A stretch of DNA of 64,000 bases from positions 17,199-81,198 of the forward strand of contig JAFVZB010000085.1 in assembly GCA_017508385.1 (NCBI GenBank), written 5' to 3'. The DNA comes from Lentisphaeria bacterium. Lineage in GTDB: Bacteria; Verrucomicrobiota; Lentisphaeria; Victivallales; Victivallaceae. Positions 8,028 through 16,707 of the stretch are shown one piece after another. The position numbers and the translations under genes were made by a program. Numbering within the stretch: the first letter of the stretch is position 1; each line of letters opens with the position of its first letter. The notes beneath the pieces were generated by a model. That model worked only from the letters and a program-made list of their open reading frames with translations, was not told the origin of the DNA and did no database searches.

Positions 8028-9974
8028 ATGGCTAAAGGAACTCTCGTACAGAAAATAATCGATGCTCACTACGTTTCGGGTGAAAAAATACAAGGCAAAC
8101 CGGTCGCTATACGCATAGATCAGACTCTGACTCAGGATGCTACGGGAACCATGGCGTACCTTGAACTTGAAGCCATGGGTGTAGATCAGGTCAAAACTGA
8201 GCTTTCAGTCTCTTATGTTGACCACAATATGATGCAGAACGGTCCGGAAAACCGTAACGACCACCTTTATTTGCAGACCGTCGCCGCCGACAAGGGTGTG
8301 ATCTTCTCACCTCCGGGAAACGGAATCTGCCACCAGCTCCACCTCGAGCGTTTCGGAGTTCCCGGCAAGACTCTCATCGGCAGTGACTCACACACTCCCA
8401 CCGGCGGAGGTATCGGCATGATGGCTATCGGAGCAGGCGGCCTCGATGTCGCCCTTGCCATGGCAGGTCAGCCCTTCCGTATTCCCTATCCCAAGGTGGT
8501 CGGAGTCAAACTTACCGGCAAGCTCTCACCCTGGTGCGCCGCCAAAGATGTCATTTTGAAACTGCTCTCGATCATGACCACCAAAGGCAATGTGGGTTCG
8601 ATCGTCGAATACTTCGGTGACGGAGTCAAAACCCTCACTGTTCCCCAGCGTGCCACCATCACCAACATGGGTGCTGAACTTGGCGTGACCTGCAGTGTGT
8701 TCCCGAGCGATGAGATGACCGAAAAGTGGCTCATCCAGCAGAACCGTGCAGCCTCTTACGCTCCTTTTGCCGCCGATGACGATGCCGAGTACGACAGAGT
8801 TATCGAAATTTCCCTCGACGAAATCGTGCCGATGGCAGCTTGTCCGTCAAGTCCTGACAACATCAGAACTGTTGCCGAACTCAGAGATATGAAAGTCGAT
8901 CAGGTGCTCATCGGCAGCTGTACCAACGGCGGATACCGTGATCTAGCCATGGCGGCAAGCGCACTCAAAGGCAGACGGATATCTCCCGATGTGACTCTGG
9001 CAATAGCTCCGGGAAGCCGTCCTGTTCTGGAAATGCTCTGCCGCAACGGTATGCTTGCCGATCTCGTGGCTGCCGGAGCGAGAATACTCGAAGTCGGCTG
9101 CGGTCCCTGTATCGGTCAGGGGCAGAGTCCTGCCAACGACACCGTGACCTGCCGTACCTTCAACCGCAACTTTGCCGGACGTACCGGAACCAAGGGCGAC
9201 CAATCCTATCTGGTGAGTCCTGAGACCGCAGTCGCCGTTGCTCTTACCGGCAAGTTCACCGACCCGAGGGAGCTTGGTATAGAGTATCCCGATTTCACCG
9301 AGCCTCAGGAGTTCTGGAGCGATGATGAACTCTTCCAGTCCCCCTGCAAAGGAACTGAAATCATCCGCAAACCCACCATCGGAGAGCCTCCGAAAAACGC
9401 TCCGCTTCCCGATGAGCTCGACGGATGCGTGGTGATAAAGGTCGGCGACAAAATCACCACCGACCACATCATGCCCGCCGGAGTGCACCTGAAACTGCGC
9501 AGTAATATTCCTGCGTACAGCAAGGTGGTGTTCGAGTGCTTCACCGAGGCGGGAAAACCCTCTTTCGCCGAACGTGCCTCAGCCATCCGTGATGCCGGAC
9601 GCCACGGTGTCGTGGTCGGACGTGACAGTTACGGTCAGGGCTCAAGCCGTGAGCACGCCGCCATCTGCCCGATGTATCTCGGCATCAAAGCGGTCTGCGC
9701 CCTTGCCATCGAGCGTATCCACCGTGCCAATCTGGTCAATTTCGGAATAGTTCCGCTCATCTTTGCCGATCCCTCCGACTACGACCGTATTTCCGAGGGT
9801 GACACCCTGAAGATATCAGGTTTGCGCTCTCAGCTTGCCGTAGGTCAGAACGTCAACGCCGAACTGCTTTCTGCCGATGGAAAATCCAAAGGCGGCATTG
9901 TGTTCAGCCATCCGCTTTCACAGGAGGATATCGATATCATCCTCTGCGGCGGCAGACTCAACTACCGGGGATGA
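8028..9974 (+). CDS. acn: Aconitate hydratase
   Basis: 648 residues, the length of the short bacterial/archaeal aconitase branch. The [4Fe-4S] ligands are visible in GSCTNGG (about residue 295) and EVGCGPCIGQG (about 360). Upstream is GSDSHTPTGGG, and the swivel domain contains GDKITTDHIMPAG and the active-site segment YGQGSSREHAA. The enzyme interconverts citrate and isocitrate in the cytoplasm. An aconitase in a fermentative anaerobe most likely feeds 2-oxoglutarate and glutamate synthesis. A homoaconitase or isopropylmalate role is less likely because both domains are in one chain with aconitase-type motifs. rimO follows after 3 bp. Confidence 0.92.
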   Translation: MAKGTLVQKIIDAHYVSGEKIQGKPVAIRIDQTLTQDATGTMAYLELEAMGVDQVKTELSVSYVDHNMMQNGPENRNDHLYLQTVAADKGVIFSPPGNGICHQLHLERFGVPGKTLIGSDSHTPTGGGIGMMAIGAGGLDVALAMAGQPFRIPYPKVVGVKLTGKLSPWCAAKDVILKLLSIMTTKGNVGSIVEYFGDGVKTLTVPQRATITNMGAELGVTCSVFPSDEMTEKWLIQQNRAASYAPFAADDDAEYDRVIEISLDEIVPMAACPSSPDNIRTVAELRDMKVDQVLIGSCTNGGYRDLAMAASALKGRRISPDVTLAIAPGSRPVLEMLCRNGMLADLVAAGARILEVGCGPCIGQGQSPANDTVTCRTFNRNFAGRTGTKGDQSYLVSPETAVAVALTGKFTDPRELGIEYPDFTEPQEFWSDDELFQSPCKGTEIIRKPTIGEPPKNAPLPDELDGCVVIKVGDKITTDHIMPAGVHLKLRSNIPAYSKVVFECFTEAGKPSFAERASAIRDAGRHGVVVGRDSYGQGSSREHAAICPMYLGIKAVCALAIERIHRANLVNFGIVPLIFADPSDYDRISEGDTLKISGLRSQLAVGQNVNAELLSADGKSKGGIVFSHPLSQEDIDIILCGGRLNYRG

Positions 9975-9977
9975 GGC

Positions 9978-11324
9978 ATGAATAAAAGCAAACAGCGGTC
10001 GCTCTATCTGGTGTCGCTCGGATGTCCGAAAAATCTGGTGGATTCCGAAGTGATAGCCGGAAATCTGCTTTCAAACGGAGCGGTATGGGCGTACACTCCC
10101 GATGAGGCGACCGTGTATGTCATCAATACCTGCGCCTTTCTTCCCGAAGCCCGTGAAGAGGCGGCATGCGAGATAGAGCAGGCTGTCGAGTGGAAAAGTG
10201 CTGCTCCGCAGGAGCGCACCATCGTGGTCTGCGGCTGTCTGAGCCAGTATGATAAAGATGGAGCTTTTGCCGCACGTTTTCCCGAAGTCGATCTCTGGGC
10301 AGGCGTCGATGATTTGGAAAGATTGAACCTGATACTCGACGGTAAAGCAGAAGTCTCACGCAGTACCGGCTATCTTTACAGCTGCAATGCTCCGCTTCTG
10401 CCGCTTACGCTTGAACATATAGCTTATCTCAAAATAGCTGACGGCTGCAACAATATCTGCAGTTACTGCGCCATTCCGTCACTGCGCGGAGCACTGCGGT
10501 CACGTCCGCTTGCGGATATCGTGCACGAGGCTGAAAACTGCATAGCCAACGGAGCAAAAGAGTTGATCATAGTGGCTCAGGATATCACCGCTTACGGAGC
10601 AGACCGCCCCGAAGCAAAAGAGGATCTGCCTGCGTTGCTGACCGCGCTCGATGCTCTCGAGGGAGATTTCGGAATACGTCTGCTTTACACCCATCCTGCA
10701 CACTACACCGATGCCATGTTTGAAGTCATGAGCAGGATGAAGCACCTTATTCCCTATGTTGATATCCCGCTTCAGCATATCGACGATAAAATCCTCAAAG
10801 CGATGAACCGCCATGTGGATTCGGCACGGATAAGAGAGGTGATATCCTCTCTGCGCAAGGCAGTGCCGGGAATAACGATCCGCACCACCTTCATCACCGG
10901 ACTTCCCGGCGAGGGAGAAGAGGAGTTTGCCCGGCTGGAAAAATTCATCCGTGAGATGAAGTTCGACCGTCTCGGAGTATTTCCCTATTCACCCGAACCC
11001 GGAACTCCTGCCGCAGTCATGCCCGGGCAAGTTCCGCTCGAAGTCGCAGAAGAGCGTGCCGCAAAATTGATGGCCCGGCAGCGCGGAGCCATGAAGCGTG
11101 CCAACAAAAAACTCATCGGCAGAACGATGAAAGTGCTCGTCGATGCAGTTGAGGAAAACTGGGCGACCGCCCGCGGCAGTGCCGATGCTCCCGATATAGA
11201 CAATGCGGTTTTTGTGGAAAACATCTCTTCAAGAGTCCGTCCCGGATCGGTTCTCGAAGTGGAAATAATTGATACCGACAGGTGTGATCTTGTCGCAACT
11301 GTAAAAAAAGGAAAAAGAAAATGA
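9978..11324 (+). CDS. rimO: Ribosomal protein S12 methylthiotransferase RimO
   Basis: 448 residues. The N-terminal UPF0004 domain begins SLGCPKNLVDSE and has further cysteines at VINTCAF and VVCGCLSQY for the second Fe-S cluster. The radical-SAM cluster is CNNICSYCAIP. A C-terminal TRAM domain ends the chain. LGCPKN distinguishes RimO from MiaB. It methylthiolates Asp in ribosomal protein S12. Its stop overlaps the pgsA start by 4 bp (ATGA). Confidence 0.95.
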   Translation: MNKSKQRSLYLVSLGCPKNLVDSEVIAGNLLSNGAVWAYTPDEATVYVINTCAFLPEAREEAACEIEQAVEWKSAAPQERTIVVCGCLSQYDKDGAFAARFPEVDLWAGVDDLERLNLILDGKAEVSRSTGYLYSCNAPLLPLTLEHIAYLKIADGCNNICSYCAIPSLRGALRSRPLADIVHEAENCIANGAKELIIVAQDITAYGADRPEAKEDLPALLTALDALEGDFGIRLLYTHPAHYTDAMFEVMSRMKHLIPYVDIPLQHIDDKILKAMNRHVDSARIREVISSLRKAVPGITIRTTFITGLPGEGEEEFARLEKFIREMKFDRLGVFPYSPEPGTPAAVMPGQVPLEVAEERAAKLMARQRGAMKRANKKLIGRTMKVLVDAVEENWATARGSADAPDIDNAVFVENISSRVRPGSVLEVEIIDTDRCDLVATVKKGKRK

Positions 11325-11977
11325 GTATGAAAAACATCCCCAACATCCTGACCGTGAGCCGTATTGTCGCGGTGGTGGTGTTTGTGGTACTGGCAACTTT
11401 GGCTGATTATCCGTTTTTCCAGAATCGGGACTACATCTTTGCTATCCGTCTGACCGCTTACATTCTGGCGATCTTTGCCGGACTCACCGATCTGCTCGAC
11501 GGATATCTCGCCCGCAAGTACAATCAGGTCAGTGATTTCGGAGCACTCATGGATCCGCTTGCCGACAAGATTTTTGTCACCGGAGCCATGCTTATCGCCG
11601 TTGAGTACCGTCTGATGCCCGCAGTTGTGGCATTCGCCGTTCTCAGCCGTGAGTTCATGGTCACCGGCTTGCGCACCCTTGCCGCCAAAAAACAGGTGGT
11701 GATATCCGCCGACCGCTGGGGAAAACTCAAGACCGCTTTGCAGATGACCATGCTCGGAATCGCCGGTATTCCGTGGTTCAACGGCAGTGACGGAATAAAT
11801 TATCTGCGTGATGCCGTGCTTACTATCGGAGTCGGTGACAGCAGTTTCGGCATCCGTCTGTGGTATGTGTGGCTGGCGTTCCTCTGCGGAATAGTTCTGG
11901 TCACTGTTCTTTCAGGATTCGGATACTTCTGGCGTTTCCGCAGTCTGTTCCTCGACAGTTCTGAAAAGGGGAAATAA
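11321..11977 (+). CDS. pgsA: CDP-diacylglycerol-glycerol-3-phosphate phosphatidyltransferase
   Basis: 218 residues, with several hydrophobic helices and the CDP-alcohol phosphotransferase signature DLLDGYLARKYNQVSDFGALMDPLADK (D..DG..AR...G...D..AD). It makes phosphatidylglycerol phosphate in the inner membrane. The start overlaps the rimO stop; AAAGGAAAAAG precedes it. A conserved-gene neighbourhood of rimO-pgsA supports the call. Confidence 0.93.
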   Translation: MSMKNIPNILTVSRIVAVVVFVVLATLADYPFFQNRDYIFAIRLTAYILAIFAGLTDLLDGYLARKYNQVSDFGALMDPLADKIFVTGAMLIAVEYRLMPAVVAFAVLSREFMVTGLRTLAAKKQVVISADRWGKLKTALQMTMLGIAGIPWFNGSDGINYLRDAVLTIGVGDSSFGIRLWYVWLAFLCGIVLVTVLSGFGYFWRFRSLFLDSSEKGK

Positions 11978-13014
11978 TGAACTCCTCCAAGGTCAAAGAT
12001 ATACTTTTATTCATTCTGAAGCTGGGAATTGCAGGTGCGATAGTCTGGTATCTTCTTCTGCGTGAGCCCGAGCAGCTGCTGGCAAGCCTGCGCAATTTCG
12101 ATATCCGCTATCTCGTTGCGGCAGCACTCTGCTACGGCTGTCACATCGTGATCTGTTCATGGCGGTGGCGTGAACTTGCCACCATGCTCGGTATCAGGCT
12201 CGGAAGAATGGAAAGTTTCACTTTGACCATGCAGGGAATATTTTTCTCTCTGGTTATCCCGGGCGGAGCCATCGGCGGTGATGTGGTGAAGATGGCGGTC
12301 ATTTCCAAGCGCAGCAGCGAGGGCAGCCGCATCGAAGGCGCTTTCACTGTGCTCATGGATAGGATCATCGGCATGATAGCACTCTTTCTGCTGGTGCTGG
12401 TCATCATCTTCCCCGCATACGATTTGTTGATGAATTGCACGATACCGCAGTTCCGGCTGAGCGACGGAATAAAACAGCTGGGCATACTTGCCGTGGTGCT
12501 GCTTTCGCTTGCCGGAATAGGTGCAAGTTGTCTCTTTTTCATGCATCGTATCATCCACAAGGTGAAATTTTTTGATGCAGTCATCAAATTTTTCGACCGT
12601 CTGACCCACGGCATGATAAGCCGTATGGAGCAGGCGGCAGACGTTTACTCCGAGAGACCTGCAAAGCTGGCTGTTCTGGTGCTGGTCAGTGTTTTCGGAG
12701 TACATCTGTTGACTGTCACTCCTGTACTTCTTCTGCTTTCCGGAATCGGAGTGGAATACTCCGTATTCACCGTGGTCACGGCAGTGACGCTCGGCAATGT
12801 TGCCGGATTGATTCCGATTTTTCCCGCAGGATTGGGCGGACGTGATCTGGTGACAGTTACCATCCTCGCCGCAGGCGGAGTTGCAGTGGCAGATGCCAAG
12901 AGTGCCCAGCTGCTCTGCACCGCATTGATAATTCTGTTCAATGTTTCCGGCGGATTGTTTTTCGTTTTCGATCCCGGCAGAAAAAAGAGCGTTTCAATTC
13001 AGGAGTCCAATTAA
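11977..13014 (+). CDS. Lysylphosphatidylglycerol synthase TM-region family membrane protein
   Basis: 345 residues with about eight hydrophobic helices and the family motifs GGAIGGDVVKM, AFTVLMDRIIGM and FPAGLGGRDLVT (UPF0104/AglD/MprF flippase-like region). It lacks the aminoacyl-transfer domain of full MprF, so a lipid or polyprenol-sugar transport role is likelier than lysinylation. Its start overlaps the pgsA stop by one base, linking it to phospholipid synthesis. Confidence 0.82.
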   Translation: MNSSKVKDILLFILKLGIAGAIVWYLLLREPEQLLASLRNFDIRYLVAAALCYGCHIVICSWRWRELATMLGIRLGRMESFTLTMQGIFFSLVIPGGAIGGDVVKMAVISKRSSEGSRIEGAFTVLMDRIIGMIALFLLVLVIIFPAYDLLMNCTIPQFRLSDGIKQLGILAVVLLSLAGIGASCLFFMHRIIHKVKFFDAVIKFFDRLTHGMISRMEQAADVYSERPAKLAVLVLVSVFGVHLLTVTPVLLLLSGIGVEYSVFTVVTAVTLGNVAGLIPIFPAGLGGRDLVTVTILAAGGVAVADAKSAQLLCTALIILFNVSGGLFFVFDPGRKKSVSIQESN

Positions 13015-13015
13015 G

Positions 13016-14452
13016 ATGTCAGACAGTTTGCAGCTTGATATGAATTTCGATAAAAAGGTCTCCAACCGGTTGCGTTCCGCACTGGATGCAGGTAAATTCA
13101 CGGTTCTCGTAGAGTGTCCTCTGCCCGAAAGCGAGATCGATCAGCAGGGAGCTGCCCGGCGTCTTGACACACTTGAAAAAAGCGTGCTCGCATGCAGTAA
13201 AGATGATTTCAATACCGGACTTGCCATCACCGACCACTCACTCTTTCCCCGCCGCTGGCGGGGAGCTGAGTACGCAACATTTCTCGACCGTGAAAACTGT
13301 GACCGTCATGTGGTCTATATTTCCGGATACGATACCGACGAACAGCAGGCGGCTGAGCTTATCGGAATAGCAGGAAACGCAGGCTTCTGCAACATCGTTC
13401 CGGTTTCAGGAGCGACTCCGCTGCCCTGTTCAGTCAGGGAGTGCCGCAAGGTTAAATTCACCGAGAGCACCGGAATGCTGCGTATGTTGACGCCGGAACA
13501 GAATTTCTTTTCAGGCTGTGTGGTCAATCCGTTTCAGTACATGGCTTATCCTCTGCTCGGAGAGTACTTCAAAGCGGTGAAAAAACTTGATCTCGGCGCA
13601 GGTTTTCTGGTCACTCAGGCAGGCTGGGATATGTTGAAAGTGCAGAGTTTCGCCTGGTTTATGATGAGCCGCAAACTCTATTATCCGATGCTGGCGAGGG
13701 TGATAGTGCTGACGCCTGAGCGGGTCGAGGATATTCTTGCCGGAAAGGTTGCCGGAGTGAGGATATCCAATGATTTCCGCAAAATCCTCGAGCGTGAGTT
13801 CCACTACTCCAACAATCAGTTCGAGAACGCCCAGTACCGCAGGATAGAGCTTCAGGCGGCGGGCTGCCGTCTGATGGGATTTTCAGGAATCCAGCTTTGC
13901 GGAACCGAGAATCCGACCAAACTCAAGATGATTCTCTCACGCATCGAGCGTGCTCTGCACGAGTACACCGACTTCAAAACCTGGCTCGAGGAGTACAACG
14001 CTTACATGGCAAGTGCCGAGATGGCTCCGTTTTCCAACAATTTTCAGCTTTACGACCCGATCCTCTGCCGGGATTATCCGCTTGATGAAGAGGTGTTGAG
14101 CAACGACATCGGCGAGCCGGAGTGCGGCAGAATCGAATCCGCTCTTCTGAAAATGCGTGAAGTCATGTTCAAAAATTCCGCAGAACAGCGTGCCGGACAT
14201 CTGCATTTTGCCAAAGTCCTGCTTGCCGGTTGTCACGGCTGTCAGGATTGCCGTCTCTCAGTAAGAGAATTCGTCTGTCCCGAAGGGTGTCCGAAACGCC
14301 TTGCCGACGGTCCGTGCGGAGGAGTCAAGCCCAATGGTTTTTGCGAGCATGGAAATTTTGAGTGTATCCACAGCAGAATAGTCCGCTTTGCGCACAAGCG
14401 CGGAACGCTCTCTCAGCTTGAAAGTACAATGGTCAAACAATCTTCAAAATAA
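13016..14452 (+). CDS. Methylenetetrahydrofolate reductase-like protein with C-terminal MetV-type Cys domain
   Basis: 478 residues. The N-terminal ~330 residues follow the MTHFR barrel weakly (FTVLVECPLP, NIVPVSGATP, GAGFLVTQAGWDMLK, ARVIVLTP, GVRIS). The C-terminal domain has a cysteine pattern (CHGCQDCRLSV..CPEGCPKRLADGPCGGVKPNGFCE) like the MetV/MTHFR-C zinc or Fe-S domain found in anaerobes. It probably reduces methylene-THF to methyl-THF with ferredoxin or another partner, for methionine or one-carbon metabolism. The ATG at 13016 follows AGGAG; a longer frame overlaps the preceding gene and is disfavoured. The N-terminus is divergent, so the exact reaction is uncertain. Confidence 0.75.
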   Translation: MSDSLQLDMNFDKKVSNRLRSALDAGKFTVLVECPLPESEIDQQGAARRLDTLEKSVLACSKDDFNTGLAITDHSLFPRRWRGAEYATFLDRENCDRHVVYISGYDTDEQQAAELIGIAGNAGFCNIVPVSGATPLPCSVRECRKVKFTESTGMLRMLTPEQNFFSGCVVNPFQYMAYPLLGEYFKAVKKLDLGAGFLVTQAGWDMLKVQSFAWFMMSRKLYYPMLARVIVLTPERVEDILAGKVAGVRISNDFRKILEREFHYSNNQFENAQYRRIELQAAGCRLMGFSGIQLCGTENPTKLKMILSRIERALHEYTDFKTWLEEYNAYMASAEMAPFSNNFQLYDPILCRDYPLDEEVLSNDIGEPECGRIESALLKMREVMFKNSAEQRAGHLHFAKVLLAGCHGCQDCRLSVREFVCPEGCPKRLADGPCGGVKPNGFCEHGNFECIHSRIVRFAHKRGTLSQLESTMVKQSSK

Positions 14453-14466
14453 AAGGGGTATCAATT

Positions 14467-15240
14467 ATGTTCAAAAGGTCTGTCGTTTTTGCAGTGATTT
14501 CTGCTCTGTTTCTGATTTGCGGATGCGGAAAATCCTCAAAAGAGAAGAGTTTTACCGTCGGTTTCGATGCCGACTTCAAACCCTACGGCTATGTCGAAAA
14601 CAATCAGTACACCGGTTTCGATATCGACCTCGCCCGTGAAGTGGCAAAGCGCAACAACTGGAAACTCCGTCTCAAGGCCATCAACTGGGATGCCAAAGAT
14701 ATGGAGCTCAATACCGGTGCCATCGACTGCATCTGGAACGGTTTTACTATCAACGGCAGAGAGGATGCCTACACCTGGAGCAGTCCTTATGTTGACAACA
14801 GTCAGGTGGTGATGGTGAGAAGCAATTCCGACATCAAAGTGCTCGCCGACCTTGCCGGAAAAGTCGTGGCAGTGCAGACCGATACTCCGGTGCTCAAGGC
14901 TCTGAAAGAGGGCGGCAAGCGTGCCGGGCTCGGCAAGACCTTCAAAAAGATGGTCGTTTCCCCCAACTACAACAACGCCGTTATGGAGCTCGAGGCGGCT
15001 TCGGTCGATGCCGTTGCGCTCGATATCGGAGTCGCTCAGGAAAAGGTCAAAGAGGGCAAGTTCCGTATTCTCGACGAGGTGGTCATCACCGAGAAGTACG
15101 GAATCGGTTTCCGCAAGGGCAACACCGCTTTGCGTGATCAGGTCGAATCGACCCTCAAAGCGATGGTTGCCGACGGCACTGCCGCAAAAATTTCCGCAAA
15201 ATACTTCAACGGCAGAGATTGTCTTATCATAGGTAAATAA
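14467..15240 (+). CDS. Polar amino-acid ABC transporter substrate-binding lipoprotein
   Basis: 257 residues. It starts with a lipoprotein signal ending in LICGC (Cys19), so it is lipid-anchored at the periplasmic side. The rest is a family-3 solute-binding protein (FTVGFDADFKPYGYVENNQYTGFDIDLAREVAKR, later DTPVLKAL and GIGFRKGNTALRDQVESTL). Permease and ATPase genes follow at once. The ligand is probably a polar amino acid such as Gln, Glu, Arg or cystine; I cannot choose. Confidence 0.9.
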   Translation: MFKRSVVFAVISALFLICGCGKSSKEKSFTVGFDADFKPYGYVENNQYTGFDIDLAREVAKRNNWKLRLKAINWDAKDMELNTGAIDCIWNGFTINGREDAYTWSSPYVDNSQVVMVRSNSDIKVLADLAGKVVAVQTDTPVLKALKEGGKRAGLGKTFKKMVVSPNYNNAVMELEAASVDAVALDIGVAQEKVKEGKFRILDEVVITEKYGIGFRKGNTALRDQVESTLKAMVADGTAAKISAKYFNGRDCLIIGK

Positions 15241-15241
15241 T

Positions 15242-15946
15242 ATGTGTTTTCTGCCGCTTGCCGCAGTAAATGCGGATAAATTTCTGCCGATGGTAAAGCA
15301 GCTGCTTTCCGGCTTGGGAGTGAGTGCGGTGATATTTTTCCTCACTCTGCTTTTTGCGCTTCCGCTGGGATTGCTCATCGCTTCGGGCAGACGCTCGAAG
15401 TGGGCGGCAGTCAGATGGTTTTTCCAGCTGTTCATCTCGGTGATGAGGGGAACTCCGCTGATGCTGCAGCTTTTCATCTGGTATTTCTGTCCGTTTTACC
15501 TCTTTGATATTCCGCTTTCTGATTTGGCATTTTGCGGAATAGAGTACCGTTACAGTGCGGTGATAATCGGTTTTTCCCTCAACTATGCGGCGTATTTTTC
15601 CGAAATTTACCGTGCCGGCATCGAGGCGATTCCCCGCGGACAGTATGAAGCGGCATTTGTGCTGGGGTACTCGAAAAGTCAGACCTTTTTCAGAATAATC
15701 CTGCCGCAGGTGATAAAGCGGATAATTCCTCCGGTGACCAACGAGGTGATAACTCTGGTAAAAGATACCAGTCTTGCCTTCTCTCTTTCGGTGCTCGAGA
15801 TGTTCACCGTCGCCCGTCAGATAGCCAGTGCCGAGACCACCATGATGCCGTTCATCATCGCAGGGGTATTCTACTACATATTCAATTTTCTCGTTGCAGG
15901 CTTCATGGCGTTCATCGAAAAACGCCTTGCCTACTATAAAGGATAA
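15242..15946 (+). CDS. Polar amino-acid ABC transporter permease
   Basis: 234 residues, with five or so membrane helices and the family signature RGTPLMLQLFIWYF. The EAA loop is EAAFVLGYSKSQTFFRIILPQVIKRIIPP, which docks the ATPase. It starts one base after the stop of the binding protein. It acts as a homodimer, since only one permease gene is present. Confidence 0.92.
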   Translation: MCFLPLAAVNADKFLPMVKQLLSGLGVSAVIFFLTLLFALPLGLLIASGRRSKWAAVRWFFQLFISVMRGTPLMLQLFIWYFCPFYLFDIPLSDLAFCGIEYRYSAVIIGFSLNYAAYFSEIYRAGIEAIPRGQYEAAFVLGYSKSQTFFRIILPQVIKRIIPPVTNEVITLVKDTSLAFSLSVLEMFTVARQIASAETTMMPFIIAGVFYYIFNFLVAGFMAFIEKRLAYYKG

Positions 15947-15951
15947 GTGCC

Positions 15952-16698
15952 ATGAAGTTGTTTACCGCATCAAATATAAAAAAGAGTTTCGGAAAAAACT
16001 GCGTTCTCAGGGATATCTCTCTTGAAATTGAAAAAGGAGAGGTCGTTTCCATAATCGGACCCTCGGGAAGCGGAAAAACCACCTTTCTGCGCTGTGCCGC
16101 CATGCTGGAAACTCCCGATTCAGGCGTGCTTGAGTACGATGGTGTCACCGGTTTTGACAACGGTTATAAAATAGACAAAAAAAGTTTCATCGAAGCCCGA
16201 AGCAAGTTCGGAATGGTGTTCCAGAACTTCAATTTGTTTCCCCATTTTTCAGTGATGCGCAACCTGACCGATGCTCCGGCGTGCGTAAGAAAGATACCTG
16301 CCAAAGAGTTGGAGCTTCAGGCGAAAGGTTTATTGGAAAAGATGGGACTCGGCGGCAGAGAAAACGCCTATCCGTGTGAACTCTCAGGAGGTCAGCAGCA
16401 GCGGGTCGCCATCGCAAGGGCATTGATGAATCAGCCTGAAATACTCTTTTTTGACGAGCCGACAAGTGCGCTTGACCCTGAGTTGACACTTGAGATACTC
16501 AAAGTCATCCGTGCGCTTGCGGCGGAAAACATGACTATGGTGATCGTGACCCACGAGCTTGAGTTTGCCAAAGAGGTCTCCGACCGCATCATTTTCATGG
16601 CAGACGGAGTCATCGTCGAAGAGGGAAGAGCCGATGAGCTTATCGACGATCCGAAGAATGAGCGCACCCGGGCGTTCATTTCAGGATTCAAGAAATAG
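15952..16698 (+). CDS. Polar amino-acid ABC transporter ATP-binding protein
   Basis: 248 residues, GlnQ/HisP-like. Walker A is GPSGSGKTTFLRC, the Q-loop lies in FGMVFQNFNLFPHFSV, the signature is LSGGQQQRVAIARAL, Walker B is ILFFDEPTSALDPE, and the H-loop is VIVTHELEFA. It powers the importer encoded just upstream. Confidence 0.95.
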   Translation: MKLFTASNIKKSFGKNCVLRDISLEIEKGEVVSIIGPSGSGKTTFLRCAAMLETPDSGVLEYDGVTGFDNGYKIDKKSFIEARSKFGMVFQNFNLFPHFSVMRNLTDAPACVRKIPAKELELQAKGLLEKMGLGGRENAYPCELSGGQQQRVAIARALMNQPEILFFDEPTSALDPELTLEILKVIRALAAENMTMVIVTHELEFAKEVSDRIIFMADGVIVEEGRADELIDDPKNERTRAFISGFKK

Positions 16699-16707
16699 AG
16701 GAGTGTC